This document shows, in pieces, positions 34,995 to 42,291 of a DNA stretch of 64,000 bases. Below the pieces are notes generated by a model. That model was not told the origin of the DNA. It did not search any database and was given only the letters and a program-made list of their open reading frames with translations. Location: the NCBI RefSeq assembly GCF_003173715.1, contig NZ_CP029550.1:1116001-1180000 (forward strand), read 5' to 3'. A program made the translations under genes and the position numbers. This DNA is from Methylobacterium durans. Lineage in GTDB: Bacteria; Pseudomonadota; Alphaproteobacteria; Rhizobiales; Beijerinckiaceae. The first letter of the stretch is position 1. Each line of letters begins with the position of its first letter.

Positions 34995-35276
34995 ATGAGG
35001 AGAGGACAGAGGCCGAGTGCCGAGCAGGTGGTGCTGACGTTGCGCCAGATCGAGGTGCAGACAGCCCAGGGCAAGAGCATCGCCATTGCCTGCAAAGAGG
35101 CGGGCATCTGCGAGCAGAGCTACTATCGCTGGCGCAAGGAGTACGGCGGCCTGCAGGTCGATCAGGCGCGTCGGATGAAGGATCTGGAGCGTGAGAACGC
35201 CCGCCTGCGGCGCCTTGTGGCGGACCTGTCCCTGGAGAAGCAGGTGCTCAAGGACGTCGCGGCGGGAAACTTGTAG
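34995..35276 (+). CDS. IS3-family transposase OrfA (third type)
   Basis: The 93-residue OrfA starts at ATG 34995 after GGAGGAGCTGGAA. It has a helix-turn-helix (EVQTAQGKSIAIACKEAGIC then EQSYYRWRKEYGG) and a leucine-zipper-like helix (MKDLERENARLRRLVADLSL). Its last codons contain GGGAAAC in phase G-GGA-AAC at 35264-35270, a textbook -1 slippery heptamer just before the stop, so most transposase is expected as an OrfAB fusion. Confidence 0.93.
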   Translation: MRRGQRPSAEQVVLTLRQIEVQTAQGKSIAIACKEAGICEQSYYRWRKEYGGLQVDQARRMKDLERENARLRRLVADLSLEKQVLKDVAAGNL

Positions 35277-36136
35277 CCCCCGAGCGACGCCGGCAGGCGG
35301 TCTCTGGCATCCGGGAGAAGTACGGCCTCTCGGAACGTCACGCCTGCCGGATCGTCGGCCAGCACCGCGGCACGCAGCGCTACGTGCCCACCGTGCTAGC
35401 CGACGAGGATGCGCTGACCCGCGCCATCATCAGCCTGGCGTCCGAGTACGGGCGCTACGGCTACCGCCGTGTCACGGCTCTGCTGCAGGCAGGTGGTTGG
35501 CAGGTGGGCAAGGATCGGGTTCAGCGCATCTGGCGTCGTGAGGGGCTGAAGGTCCCGCACAAGCACCGGCCACGCAGCCGGCTGTGGCTGAACGACGGCT
35601 CCTGCGTGCGGCTGCGGCCGCAGCATCGCAACCACGTCTGGAGCTTCGACTTCGTGCAGGCGCAGACCCACGATGGCCGCAGCTTGCGCATCCTGACGCT
35701 GATCGACGAGCACAGCCGAGCCTGCTTGGCGCTGAAGGTGGCGCGGCGCATCAACAGCCTGGGCGTGATCGAGGCGCTGGCGGAGGCGATGTGCCTGCAC
35801 GGCATCCCGGAGAACGTCCGCTGCGACAATGGCCCTGAGATGGTTGCGAAGGCGCTGCGCAAGTGGGTCGCCCAAGCTGGATCACAGATCCAGTACATCG
35901 CGCCGGGCTCACCGTGGGAGAACGGCTATTGTGAGAGCTTCAACGGCAAGCTGCGCGACGAGTGCCTGCGCCAGGAGATCTTCTACTCGCTCAAAGAGGC
36001 ACAAGCTGTGATCGGGCTTTGGCAAGCCACTTACAACCGCGTCCGGCCGCACTCGTCCTTGGGGTATCGACCGCCCGCGCCCGTCAGCTTCCCGGATCTG
36101 GCCTTCCGCCTACCCATGGCCGCTACCATGCAGTAG
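35264..36136 (+). CDS. IS3-family transposase OrfB part of the -1 frameshift fusion (third type)
   Basis: The frame has no good start codon near its beginning and continues from OrfA by a -1 shift: GKLVAPERRRQAVSGIREKY follows the slip. It contains HTH_21-like residues (YGRYGYRRVTALLQ), the rve domain with DDE residues in VWSFDFVQAQT, VRCDNGPEMV and the Glu in SPWENGYCESFNGKLRDECL, and the usual end YNRVRPHSSLGYRPPAPV. All catalytic residues are present, so the element may be active. An internal ATG at 35684 would give only a truncated protein. Confidence 0.9.
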   Translation, partial: GKLVAPERRRQAVSGIREKYGLSERHACRIVGQHRGTQRYVPTVLADEDALTRAIISLASEYGRYGYRRVTALLQAGGWQVGKDRVQRIWRREGLKVPHKHRPRSRLWLNDGSCVRLRPQHRNHVWSFDFVQAQTHDGRSLRILTLIDEHSRACLALKVARRINSLGVIEALAEAMCLHGIPENVRCDNGPEMVAKALRKWVAQAGSQIQYIAPGSPWENGYCESFNGKLRDECLRQEIFYSLKEAQAVIGLWQATYNRVRPHSSLGYRPPAPVSFPDLAFRLPMAATMQ

Positions 36137-36174
36137 CCTCGCAACTGGCTCGGTCCAAAATGCCGGTCAGGTCA

Positions 36175-36239
36175 GACTCGTAGCTGGTGACTTCCATGCC
36201 GACGCAGACTTCCTGGACGATCGGGGCAGACCAAACCAT
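36175..36239 (-). pseudogene. pqqA: Second pqqA, disrupted by the IS3 element
   Basis: Starting at ATG 36239 with AGGAGAGGTAAT upstream, the frame encodes MVWSAPIVQEVCVGMEVTSY followed by ES, matching the intact pqqA in 20 of 22 positions, including Glu16 and Tyr20. It is then joined to the IS end and reads through DLTGILDRASCEATAW to a stop at 36123. The normal tail AEIDTF is lost. Base differences from the first copy are concentrated at third codon positions, showing that both were under selection as peptides before the disruption. It lies in inverted orientation to copy 1. Confidence 0.9.
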
Positions 36240-36419
36240 ATTACCTCTCCTAAACGATCTTCCTGAGAAGATTATAAAAACTTCAGGCAGCGACACCGCC
36301 GCAATGACTTTTGTATGCGCCCTGTGAGACAATAAAACAAGCCCTGACACTACAGAACTCGTAAGAAATATTATTTTTACCTTCGCCCCGTCCTTGGCTG
36401 CGCCGCCCAAATCAGTCGC

Positions 36420-36533
36420 TCAGCGCTCTCCTTCGGGACAGCGCGGCCCACCGCCGGCGTGATGATCTGGCAGGTCACGCAGCATATGACACCGGTGGCA
36501 GAAAGACGCGAAGTCAGCATTCTTCTTGTTCAT
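36420..36533 (-). CDS. Small CxxCH-containing frame upstream of the disrupted pqqA
   Basis: The 37-codon frame begins MNKKNADFASFCHRCHMLRD and ends PRCPEGER. Its FCHRCHMLRD resembles FCQRCHTLHD before the intact pqqA, so both are probably related pieces of HNH-like proteins. It may instead be a remnant rather than a translated gene. About 180 bp of A/T-rich sequence separate it from the disrupted pqqA and should include that gene's promoter. Confidence 0.35.
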   Translation of the reverse strand: MNKKNADFASFCHRCHMLRDLPDHHAGGGPRCPEGER

Positions 36534-36758
36534 GGTTTCATGATGGTGCGGTCTGTACCCGCCGAGCATGCCGCGCGGTATTACGTTGACTAAGCTCCTG
36601 TCTGACGACACCTCCGCTGAAGACTCATTTACGTCCATCGAAGCTGCTTCAGCAGTATGTTCCATCGTTTTGCTTAGGAATTATATGAACCCTCCGTGGC
36701 ATGAGTGCGTTTCTCTATGCGTACCGAATCGATGGATTCGGCGCCAGGAGTAAACGAC

Positions 36759-37016
36759 ATGCGTATATTTCCAGCTGCACTAATGGCTCTCGCCTTGGCC
36801 ACGGCTGCGCCTGCTCTCGCTCAGAACACGACTGCAAATCCGGGTGCCCCGAGTACGGCGAACCCTCCCACCCACGTGGCTGATCATGACGACAGCGGCA
36901 AGTGGGGGTGGCTCGGTCTACTCGGGCTGATAGGACTTGCAGGGTTGATGCCTCGCAAGGACCGCGTTGCCGCGCGAACCACGTTGGACAATACATCTGG
37001 AGCTGTCAGGCGCTAA
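36759..37016 (+). CDS. WGxxGxxG-type small secreted/membrane protein
   Basis: The 85-residue protein starts at ATG 36759 with AGGAG upstream. A signal peptide (MRIFPAALMALALATAAPAL) is followed by a disordered Asn/Pro/Thr-rich stretch and then a short C-terminal helix WGWLGLLGLIGLAGLMPRKD flanked by basic residues. The Trp-Gly start, Gly-spaced helix and basic end recall WGxxGxxG proteins and the protein-sorting CTERM tails, but no matching processing enzyme is visible here. A terminator follows. Function unknown. Confidence 0.75.
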   Translation: MRIFPAALMALALATAAPALAQNTTANPGAPSTANPPTHVADHDDSGKWGWLGLLGLIGLAGLMPRKDRVAARTTLDNTSGAVRR

Positions 37017-37025
37017 CACTGAGGA

Positions 37026-37048
37026 GGGGGCTGGGTCGGCTCCCTTTT
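37026..37048 (+). terminator. Probable terminator after the WGxxGxxG gene
   Basis: GGGGGCT and GGCTCCC can pair over 7 bp (two G-U pairs in RNA) around a GGGTC loop and are followed by TTTTCCCTTTT. It starts 10 bases after the stop codon. Confidence 0.6.
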
Positions 37049-37094
37049 CCCTTTTGGGCATACCAAGGAATGATGCGCCCTCTCGCTCCGCCGC

Positions 37095-37381
37095 GGGCAG
37101 CATCGTCGGCGCGACTGGCCAGATGGTGAAGGCAGGTATGAACACCTCCGGAGCTGGTGGCCGATAGGCCAATTGCCTGTGCACTCTGATTGTGTGTAGT
37201 GACGTCTCCATCCCCCGATCACGGTCTGCGCGTTTCTCAGCGTGTAGAAGATCTTGCCGCTGAGGAGTTCGTCACCCCGCTCACGCCGGCCGCCTTGGCC
37301 ACGCTCTGGCCTTGGGAGATTAGCACGATTGGCCTGCCGCAGATTGGCAACGATCTCGTTTGGGCTTGTGTCCTTTGCCAC
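37095..37381 (-). pseudogene. Internally deleted, frameshifted IS3-family transposase remnant
   Basis: From 37381 the frame opens like an IS3 orfA (MAKDTSPNEIVANLRQA), then jumps within about 20 codons to the C-terminal part of orfB (ERGDELLSGKIFYTLRNAQT, VIGGWRRHYTQ), then shifts frame to YRPPAPEVFIPAFTIWPVAP. The integrase core is gone. This is an old deletion derivative that cannot move by itself. Confidence 0.75.
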
Positions 37382-37716
37382 CTCGTCCGTTCTCCAGGCT
37401 CAAACGCCCTACAAGAGGGCGGACCACTTCTGTCCGGACGAATCAGACTGCCCACTAGGAATAGCTGGCGAGACAAGCCGGGGCCGAAATCAGCGAATGA
37501 GAAGCAGCCTGCCTAAACACATATTGAGCTGGCGAAGCCAGATGCACATTTCTCAGACTGCACCGGGACGTGGCCGCCGAACACCTCTTCCGGGCGAAAC
37601 CGCAAGGAACTCCGCTGGTTCAACACACTTCCGTCGGCTTAGATCACAGCATGCAACCAGCTCTGGCGGACCGGTGGTTTGCGTGCGGGAGCAAAGTCGG
37701 GCAGGTATCCGCTCCC
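37382..37716. other. Gene-poor stretch
   Basis: About 335 bp in which I see no supported gene. Frames open on the plus strand lack ribosome binding sites and show irregular codon usage. Confidence 0.35.
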
Positions 37717-37917
37717 TCAATATGGAGGCGCGTTCGCCTCGGCCAGCACGTCTCCTTGCGAGGCCGCAACCTCAACGGCGGCGTTCACGAATTTTGCCGC
37801 AAGACTGCTTAGGACCGTGATTTGGCGGTCGGCTTCGAAGCGGGCATTGGTGCGCGGTGATGGCCCAAAGTCTACGGCCGCAGTCGCGTCAGTAGATTGC
37901 TCCAAGCGGATCGCCAC
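37717..37917 (-). CDS. Small hypothetical protein
   Basis: A GTG-started frame of 66 codons (AIRLEQSTDATAAVDFGPSP ... VLSSLAAKFVNAAVEVAASQ ... ANAPPY). It has balanced composition, a mid-protein amphipathic helix and high GC at third positions, which favours real coding. No family is recognised and the ribosome binding site is weak. Confidence 0.45.
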   Translation of the reverse strand: MAIRLEQSTDATAAVDFGPSPRTNARFEADRQITVLSSLAAKFVNAAVEVAASQGDVLAEANAPPY

Positions 37918-37984
37918 GCGTTGTAGGGATTGCAGACTGACGATAGCACGGACGGAGAAGGCCCGCGATCAAAGTGTCCCACAT

Positions 37985-38167
37985 ATGGCCGGCACGACCG
38001 CGATCTCGATTGAGGCTGGCGACACCGTTGACGAACTCCACCGCGCCGAGCGCGGCCCTGACGCCCTGCCCCGATCCGCCGAGGCCCTGCGCCAGCTCGC
38101 CCCTATCGACCGCATGCATGTGCTGGCGCCGTTCGCAGCCCTTCATCGACAGGAGCCGCGCCCGTGA
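37985..38167 (+). CDS. Small hypothetical protein
   Basis: A 60-residue acidic-to-neutral protein (MAGTTAISIEAGDTVDELHR ... EALRQLAPIDRMHVLAPFAA). Codon usage has strong GC bias at third positions. Its end overlaps the antiparallel frame at 38103-38531, so only one of the two may be real in that part. No family recognised. Confidence 0.4.
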   Translation: MAGTTAISIEAGDTVDELHRAERGPDALPRSAEALRQLAPIDRMHVLAPFAALHRQEPRP

Positions 38168-38531
38168 AGAGGGGCGACACTGATTGCGCGGTCACGTATC
38201 TGGCAGGAGGACCTGCCCGCCTGATTGTGCTCTGGTCCCCGAGTAGGCGCCTCCCAGATGCTATGATCTGGATGGTTTCGGCACGGTCGCATTCCGCCCG
38301 CGCCACCTTCTCCAGATCCCGCAGATACAAAATCAGCGTCTCATTGTCGCCGTCACGCTTGCTGAGGGCAACGCCTACCTTGGCCGAAACGGTGCGCTCA
38401 AGCTTGCGCCAGTATGCGGCCGACCTGCTGATTTGGTTTTTCATCGCAGCCACCGCTGTGTCGAGGGCGGCAGATACTTCGAGCATCCGCGATGATGTCG
38501 CACTCAATTTTGTTAGCTTTGACCGCCTCAA
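38103..38531 (-). CDS. Hypothetical helical protein
   Basis: A TTG-started frame of 142 codons. The middle (SSRMLEVSAALDTAVAAMKN, AYWRKLERTVSAKVGVAL, ETLILYLRDLEKVARAECDR) is helical and amphipathic, which looks like coding, while the last 40 residues are less convincing. A start at ATG 38486 would give a shorter version. No family is recognised. Confidence 0.35.
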   Translation of the reverse strand: MRRSKLTKLSATSSRMLEVSAALDTAVAAMKNQISRSAAYWRKLERTVSAKVGVALSKRDGDNETLILYLRDLEKVARAECDRAETIQIIASGRRLLGDQSTIRRAGPPARYVTAQSVSPLFTGAAPVDEGLRTAPAHACGR

Positions 38532-38545
38532 TGTGAGCCAGTGAC

Positions 38546-38689
38546 ATGACCAGAAATGAACATGCCACCTTCAACGCTGGCATCCGAGCAGCCCTCGACG
38601 TGGCACGGATGGCCGCTGTTACGATTAAAGTCGGCGGAGGCGCCAACGGTCTATGGCGCGCCGAATGCAACCCAACCGCTCTGCCTTGA
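38546..38689 (+). CDS. Small hypothetical protein
   Basis: A 47-residue frame (MTRNEHATFNAGIRAALDVA, RMAAVTIKVGGGANGLWRAE) with regular codon usage. The start resembles many short alphaproteobacterial proteins of unknown role. It lies 96 bp before the next hypothetical gene on the same strand and may belong to one transcript with it. Confidence 0.4.
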   Translation: MTRNEHATFNAGIRAALDVARMAAVTIKVGGGANGLWRAECNPTALP

Positions 38690-38785
38690 CCAGCCGAGGC
38701 GCGGCACCGCCTCAACGCACGTCGACCGACAACACGTGCCAGCGAACTTCAGAGCCCTTCATCGGCAAGCCTGAGAGATCCATCA

Positions 38786-39334
38786 TTGACCCGCGCCAAG
38801 CAGACGCCGCCGGCACCCACCGAGAACCTGACCGAGCTGCGCGCCCAGGTTCTGCGCCAGCCGATCAGGGCCCTTCACACCGCAGCGATCTGGGGAGCGG
38901 GCCGCGACAATGCCGTAGAAGCCATTGCCGCGGTTCGAAGGGACTATCCGGATCTGCACCCGGCCGGCATCGGGCACGATCCGTCGTACGGCTGGAACTG
39001 GGAGCCGCATCAGCTTGAGCGCGAGCGCGACGGCATGACGGGACGCGGGCTGGTGGCGGCATTCGAGCGCGCCGCGCGCTTTCTCAGCTACGCGAGCCCC
39101 TTTGCGCAGACCGCGATCAACCGCGAGCGGACCAGTCACTCTTGGATGTCCGCGGCTGAGCGGATCACGGGCGGCAACGTGCCGAACGGCATGTTCCTCG
39201 CGGCAGCCTACGCTCTGGGTTTTCGCGTCCGGCAGGCGCCCGGAACTCCCTATGCCTTCATCAATCTCGGTGAGAGAGCCGTTAAGCTCGATACACAGAG
39301 AACGTCCCACCGAGCCAAACGAACGTTGAGCTGA
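38786..39334 (+). CDS. Hypothetical protein
   Basis: A TTG-started 182-residue protein with no signal peptide. Notable stretches are RAQVLRQPIRALHTAAIWGA, GIGHDPSYGWNWEPHQLE and TGGNVPNGMFLAAAYALGF. The last resembles ends of small proteins often found on mobile DNA of Methylobacterium-like genomes, but I do not recognise a domain with a known function. GAGAGATC before the start can serve as ribosome binding site. Confidence 0.6.
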   Translation: MTRAKQTPPAPTENLTELRAQVLRQPIRALHTAAIWGAGRDNAVEAIAAVRRDYPDLHPAGIGHDPSYGWNWEPHQLERERDGMTGRGLVAAFERAARFLSYASPFAQTAINRERTSHSWMSAAERITGGNVPNGMFLAAAYALGFRVRQAPGTPYAFINLGERAVKLDTQRTSHRAKRTLS

Positions 39335-39431
39335 ATGTTGCGCCGCAACAGAAAATAGGCATTTGTGCGACTATGGAGCACATGTTGTGTAGGCTGCTGG
39401 AGAGGCGGCAAGCCGACGGATGACCGATCTT

Positions 39432-39845
39432 TCAGGGCATTGATTTCTTATAAACTGCACGGAACAAACCTTTCGCCTGGCTCTCCAGATAAGCAACGTC
39501 CGCATCGGTGAGACTTCCCGTGCAATTCGCACTAAAATAGTCTTCGTCAATATTTTTTGATTCACTTGCCGTGGATTTGATGATCATTAGCCTCCAAGCG
39601 CAGCCTAACACACGATCTCTCTGAACTGCGTCCTCGCAACCATTCGTCAAACAAGACGACACATTGCGCTGAGCTTCGCGCTCTCCCGCGAGGGCTCTTG
39701 GAAAAAATCCCTTGAATTCTTTCTGTGCCTCCTGACAGGAGTGATCCGCCTGCTCGCAAATCTGCAAATGCTTATCTGGCGATTGGGCCAACGCCACGCT
39801 TGATCCGAGTAAAAGTAAAAGCGGAAATGCTGCGAAGTTTCTCAT
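39432..39845 (-). CDS. Small secreted protein with four cysteines
   Basis: From ATG 39845 the product is 137 residues with a signal peptide (MRNFAAFPLLLLLGSSVALA) and a mature helical part in which Cys residues recur (LQICEQADHSCQEA, VSSCLTNGCEDAVQ, LGCAWRLMIIK, SANCTGSLTDADV), likely forming disulfides in the periplasm. The helical pairs recall Sel1/TPR-like small proteins, but no repeat is clear. Base composition is lower in GC than in most of the window, suggesting acquisition. Confidence 0.7.
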   Translation of the reverse strand: MRNFAAFPLLLLLGSSVALAQSPDKHLQICEQADHSCQEAQKEFKGFFPRALAGEREAQRNVSSCLTNGCEDAVQRDRVLGCAWRLMIIKSTASESKNIDEDYFSANCTGSLTDADVAYLESQAKGLFRAVYKKSMP

Positions 39846-40223
39846 GGCTTGCACCCTAAGGATATCGGACAACTGTGCGGCAATGTCTGTCTCCAAGGGC
39901 AACGTTCGTCTTTCGACCTCGTGCCCATTTATTTTTTGGATTCGCGAACAGGTCCCTGTCCTCGCGAGCCGGTTCTGGCTCCCTTCACAGATCCGGAGCA
40001 GCGAAACGGCCGAAGGGTCAAATTGCTGGTCGCTCAGACGAGCTGACCGCGCTCTTCGCTCAGTAGACCGGCGCGTCAGTGCGAATTCGGACTGGTTCTC
40101 GGCCCACGGCCCCAAAAGCGCAGCGCGCTTCCAGCCTCGAAGAGAGGTCCGGCTGATGTCCTGCCGCCTCATCTGAGCGACTGGCAATTTGACCCTCGCA
40201 TCCTTTGGCTATCTAGCTGGCGG
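39846..40223. other. Divergent intergenic region
   Basis: This 378-bp stretch separates the divergent small secreted-protein gene and the Crp/Fnr gene and should hold both promoters. I see no gene in it and could not assign a palindromic operator with confidence. Confidence 0.4.
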
Positions 40224-40988
40224 ATGTCCGTGTTCGCCTCCGGCTTCCCCTGCCTTGAGCCACCGTCGAACCCGCTGATCCTGAAGCTTGAACATGGGGC
40301 CGCTCTCTCCGCGGCAGACAAGGCTACGCTGGAAGCGCTGTCGGCTCGCACACGGGAGGTCGAGGCGCGGAAGGATCTCATCCAGGAAGGCGAGCGGCCG
40401 GAGGTGGTCCACCTCGTCATGAGCGGACTGGCCTGCCGCTACAAAGTCCTGCCGGACGGCAAGCGCCAGATCCTGGCCTTCCTGATCCCGGGCGATTTCT
40501 GCGATCTGCACGTCGCCATCCTCGGCTTCATGGATCACAGCATCTGCACGCTGAGCCGGTGCACGATGGTGGCGATCTCAAGCGAGAGCATTGCGGAACT
40601 GACCTTGAACCATCCCCGCATCACCCGCGCCTTGTGGTGGGCGACGCTGGTCGATGAGGGCATACTGCGCGAGTGGCTCACCGGCATGGGCCAACGCTCC
40701 TCGGAAGCCCAGACAGCTCACCTCTTCTGCGAGCTTCTGGTGCGGCTCCAGGCTGTCGGACTTGCGGCACCAGACAGCTGTTACCTTCCGCTGACGCAGA
40801 ACGAGCTGGCCGACGCGCTGGGGATCTCGCCCGTGCACATGAACCGCACCCTGCAGCAGCTGCGCGCGGATGGCCTGATCACTCTGGCCAAGGGCATGCT
40901 GACAGTTCCGGATGTTGCCCGACTGCAAGCCTTCGCTCACTTCAATCCGAACTACCTGCATCTTCTGCGCCGAACTGGGCAGGCGTGA
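40224..40988 (+). CDS. Crp/Fnr-family transcriptional regulator
   Basis: A 254-residue regulator with a cyclic-nucleotide-binding fold (residues about 25-145: RKDLIQEGERPEVVHLVMSG, ILAFLIPGDFCDLHVAILGF, CTMVAISSESIAEL) and a C-terminal winged helix (LPLTQNELADALGISPVHMN, RTLQQLRADGLITLAKGML). It lacks the N-terminal Cys cluster of Fnr, so oxygen sensing by an iron-sulfur cluster is unlikely. Related proteins in Methylobacterium and Bradyrhizobium are numerous and of unknown ligand. The small DUF6894-like gene follows 136 bp later. Confidence 0.92.
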   Translation: MSVFASGFPCLEPPSNPLILKLEHGAALSAADKATLEALSARTREVEARKDLIQEGERPEVVHLVMSGLACRYKVLPDGKRQILAFLIPGDFCDLHVAILGFMDHSICTLSRCTMVAISSESIAELTLNHPRITRALWWATLVDEGILREWLTGMGQRSSEAQTAHLFCELLVRLQAVGLAAPDSCYLPLTQNELADALGISPVHMNRTLQQLRADGLITLAKGMLTVPDVARLQAFAHFNPNYLHLLRRTGQA

Positions 40989-41124
40989 GGATTGCGGGCT
41001 GCTCCGGCGAATTGCGTGGCTATGCGGCTGAGCAGGGCCTAAGGTGGCTCACCGCCGATCTGATCCCTGGCAATCAGCCGCTGAGAGAGGCGTGTGCTCC
41101 CGCCGACGATCTGTGGGGAGCGAC

Positions 41125-41484
41125 ATGGCACGCTATTTCTTCGACCTTCACAACAGCAAGTTCTCGTCGCGCGACACCCGCGGGCAGGAGTGTGCGGGCC
41201 CGGACGCGGTGAGCGAGTACGCGCTGAAGCTGCTCTGCGACGTGGCGCGGGAACGTCCGCTTGAACACATGCACAGCCGCCTTGGCGCGACGGTGCGCGA
41301 CGAGAATGGCGCCGATCATGGGACGCCAGCAGCGCCTCGCGGGTCCACTGATGCACCGCTTGCTCGAGATACTCGAGGAGCCGCCTCCTACCGACTCCGG
41401 CTCCAAGCATCGGCTCTTCTGCGAGCTGCTGGAGTTGGAGGAGGCCGCGCGTGCGGCATCCATCGAGCAATGGCTGCTCGATGA
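41125..41484 (+). CDS. DUF6894-like small protein
   Basis: The N-terminal 65 residues (MARYFFDLHNSKFSSRDTRG, then QECAGPDAVSEYALKLLCDV) match the DUF6894 pattern: RYFFDLH start, a conserved D-x-x-G turn and an alphabetical helix. These proteins are usually about 70-80 residues and unknown in function. Here the frame continues to 119 codons, but after about residue 60 the sequence becomes Arg/Ala-rich and overlaps another frame, so the true protein may end earlier or be frameshifted. GGGAG lies before the ATG. Confidence 0.65.
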   Translation: MARYFFDLHNSKFSSRDTRGQECAGPDAVSEYALKLLCDVARERPLEHMHSRLGATVRDENGADHGTPAAPRGSTDAPLARDTRGAASYRLRLQASALLRAAGVGGGRACGIHRAMAAR

Positions 41485-41554
41485 GATCCAGGTAGCTCGC
41501 GAGACTGCCGGCGAGGCCATGCTCCTCACAGCCAGCGAGATCCTGAAGCACTGA
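41306..41554 (+). CDS. Small helical hypothetical protein overlapping the DUF6894-like gene
   Basis: The frame +1 to the upstream gene encodes about 82 residues (MGRQQRLAGPLMHRLLEILE, KHRLFCELLELEEAARAASI, LLDEIQVARETAGEAMLL). The regular helix pattern and acidic composition look like real coding in the part beyond 41340. It may be a separate gene translated by overlap, or the continuation of the upstream frame after a frameshift. Confidence 0.5.
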   Translation: MAPIMGRQQRLAGPLMHRLLEILEEPPPTDSGSKHRLFCELLELEEAARAASIEQWLLDEIQVARETAGEAMLLTASEILKH

Positions 41555-41754
41555 TGCTTCACGCTCGCGACCTTACCTCTATCTTTGGCGAGCGGTGAGG
41601 GCAGGCGCGCTTCACGGCTGCCAATCGATTTCGCGTAATCGAAGCGGCCCTGATTAAAGCGTGCGCTTATGAACCGATGTGCGACAATCGGTCGACATGT
41701 TTCCGGAAGGCATCTAAGCATCCGTGACGTGCCTGCACGACCGAAGGCGGCGTC

Positions 41755-42048
41755 ATGACTTTGAGCGACGCAAAACATGCTGAGGTTGTCAATGAGCTTG
41801 GCGTTGTTTTTCTTTCCAAATCGCTCGGATCACTGATCATCGCTTGTGAACAATTGAACCCGCGCGTCAGCCCGCATCTCCGTCCTGCCTTGTTGGCGGG
41901 TATCCGACGCGACCTGCAGCTAATCCGTGACACATACCCGGATACGCAGGTGCCAGCTCAGAGTCTGAGCACTCTCGACGAGTACCTGTGCTTCGTCGTG
42001 GAAACGGCTTTGGCCGATGAGGATCTGCCTTCGCCTCAAGCCCACTGA
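41755..42048 (+). CDS. Small hypothetical protein
   Basis: The 97-residue protein (MTLSDAKHAEVVNELGVVFL ... LIIACEQLNPRVSPHLRPAL ... LSTLDEYLCFVVETALADED) is helical and soluble, with no family recognised. GGCGTC lies before the ATG as a weak ribosome binding site. Codon usage is slightly less GC-biased than in the core region. Confidence 0.6.
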   Translation: MTLSDAKHAEVVNELGVVFLSKSLGSLIIACEQLNPRVSPHLRPALLAGIRRDLQLIRDTYPDTQVPAQSLSTLDEYLCFVVETALADEDLPSPQAH

Positions 42049-42099
42049 TCTTCTGATTGGGCCACGCGCCTGCGCAGGAATGGCCCATGCGGCTGAGCA

Positions 42100-42256
42100 A
42101 AAGAAGCGCAGGCTGTGATTGGCCTCTGGCAGAACACCTACAACCGCGACCGGCCGCCCTCGCCTGTCATCATCCCGGACTCAGCCTTCCATCTACGCAT
42201 GGCCGCTACCATGCATTAGGGTCGCAATCGGCTCGGTCCGAAATACCGGTCAGGTC
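42100..42256 (+). pseudogene. Solo right end of an IS3 element of the third type
   Basis: This segment matches the last 170 bp of the element at 34929-36174: the orfB end (GCAGGCTGTGATTGGCCTC..., PSTHGRYHA in another frame), the ATGCATTAG stop, and the terminal repeat GGCTCGGTCC...CCGGTCAGGTC. The rest of the element is absent and the coding frame is broken. It shows that this IS type visited the region more than once. Confidence 0.85.
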
Positions 42257-42291
42257 GCCCGGGGGCAGGCTTGCCGCATAGATCGACACCA

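Larger units (their letters stand above)
34929..36174 (+). mobile_element. IS3-family element (third type) inserted in a second pqqA
   Basis: The ends are TGACCTGACCGGCTGGCTTTGG at 34929 and its inverted partner ending GCCGGTCAGGTCA at 36174, about 22 of 28 terminal bases matching. The 1246-bp length is standard. The right end interrupts pqqA copy 2 exactly after its TACGAGTC. The left flank does not contain the missing 3' end of that gene and there is no target duplication, so the left side has been rearranged since insertion. Confidence 0.9.

Noticed and set aside
41074..41778. A 234-codon minus-strand frame opposite the DUF6894-like and helical small genes
   Set aside because: The plus strand has a recognisable DUF6894 start with ribosome binding site and coherent helices; the minus frame is Arg/Ser/His-rich without motifs.
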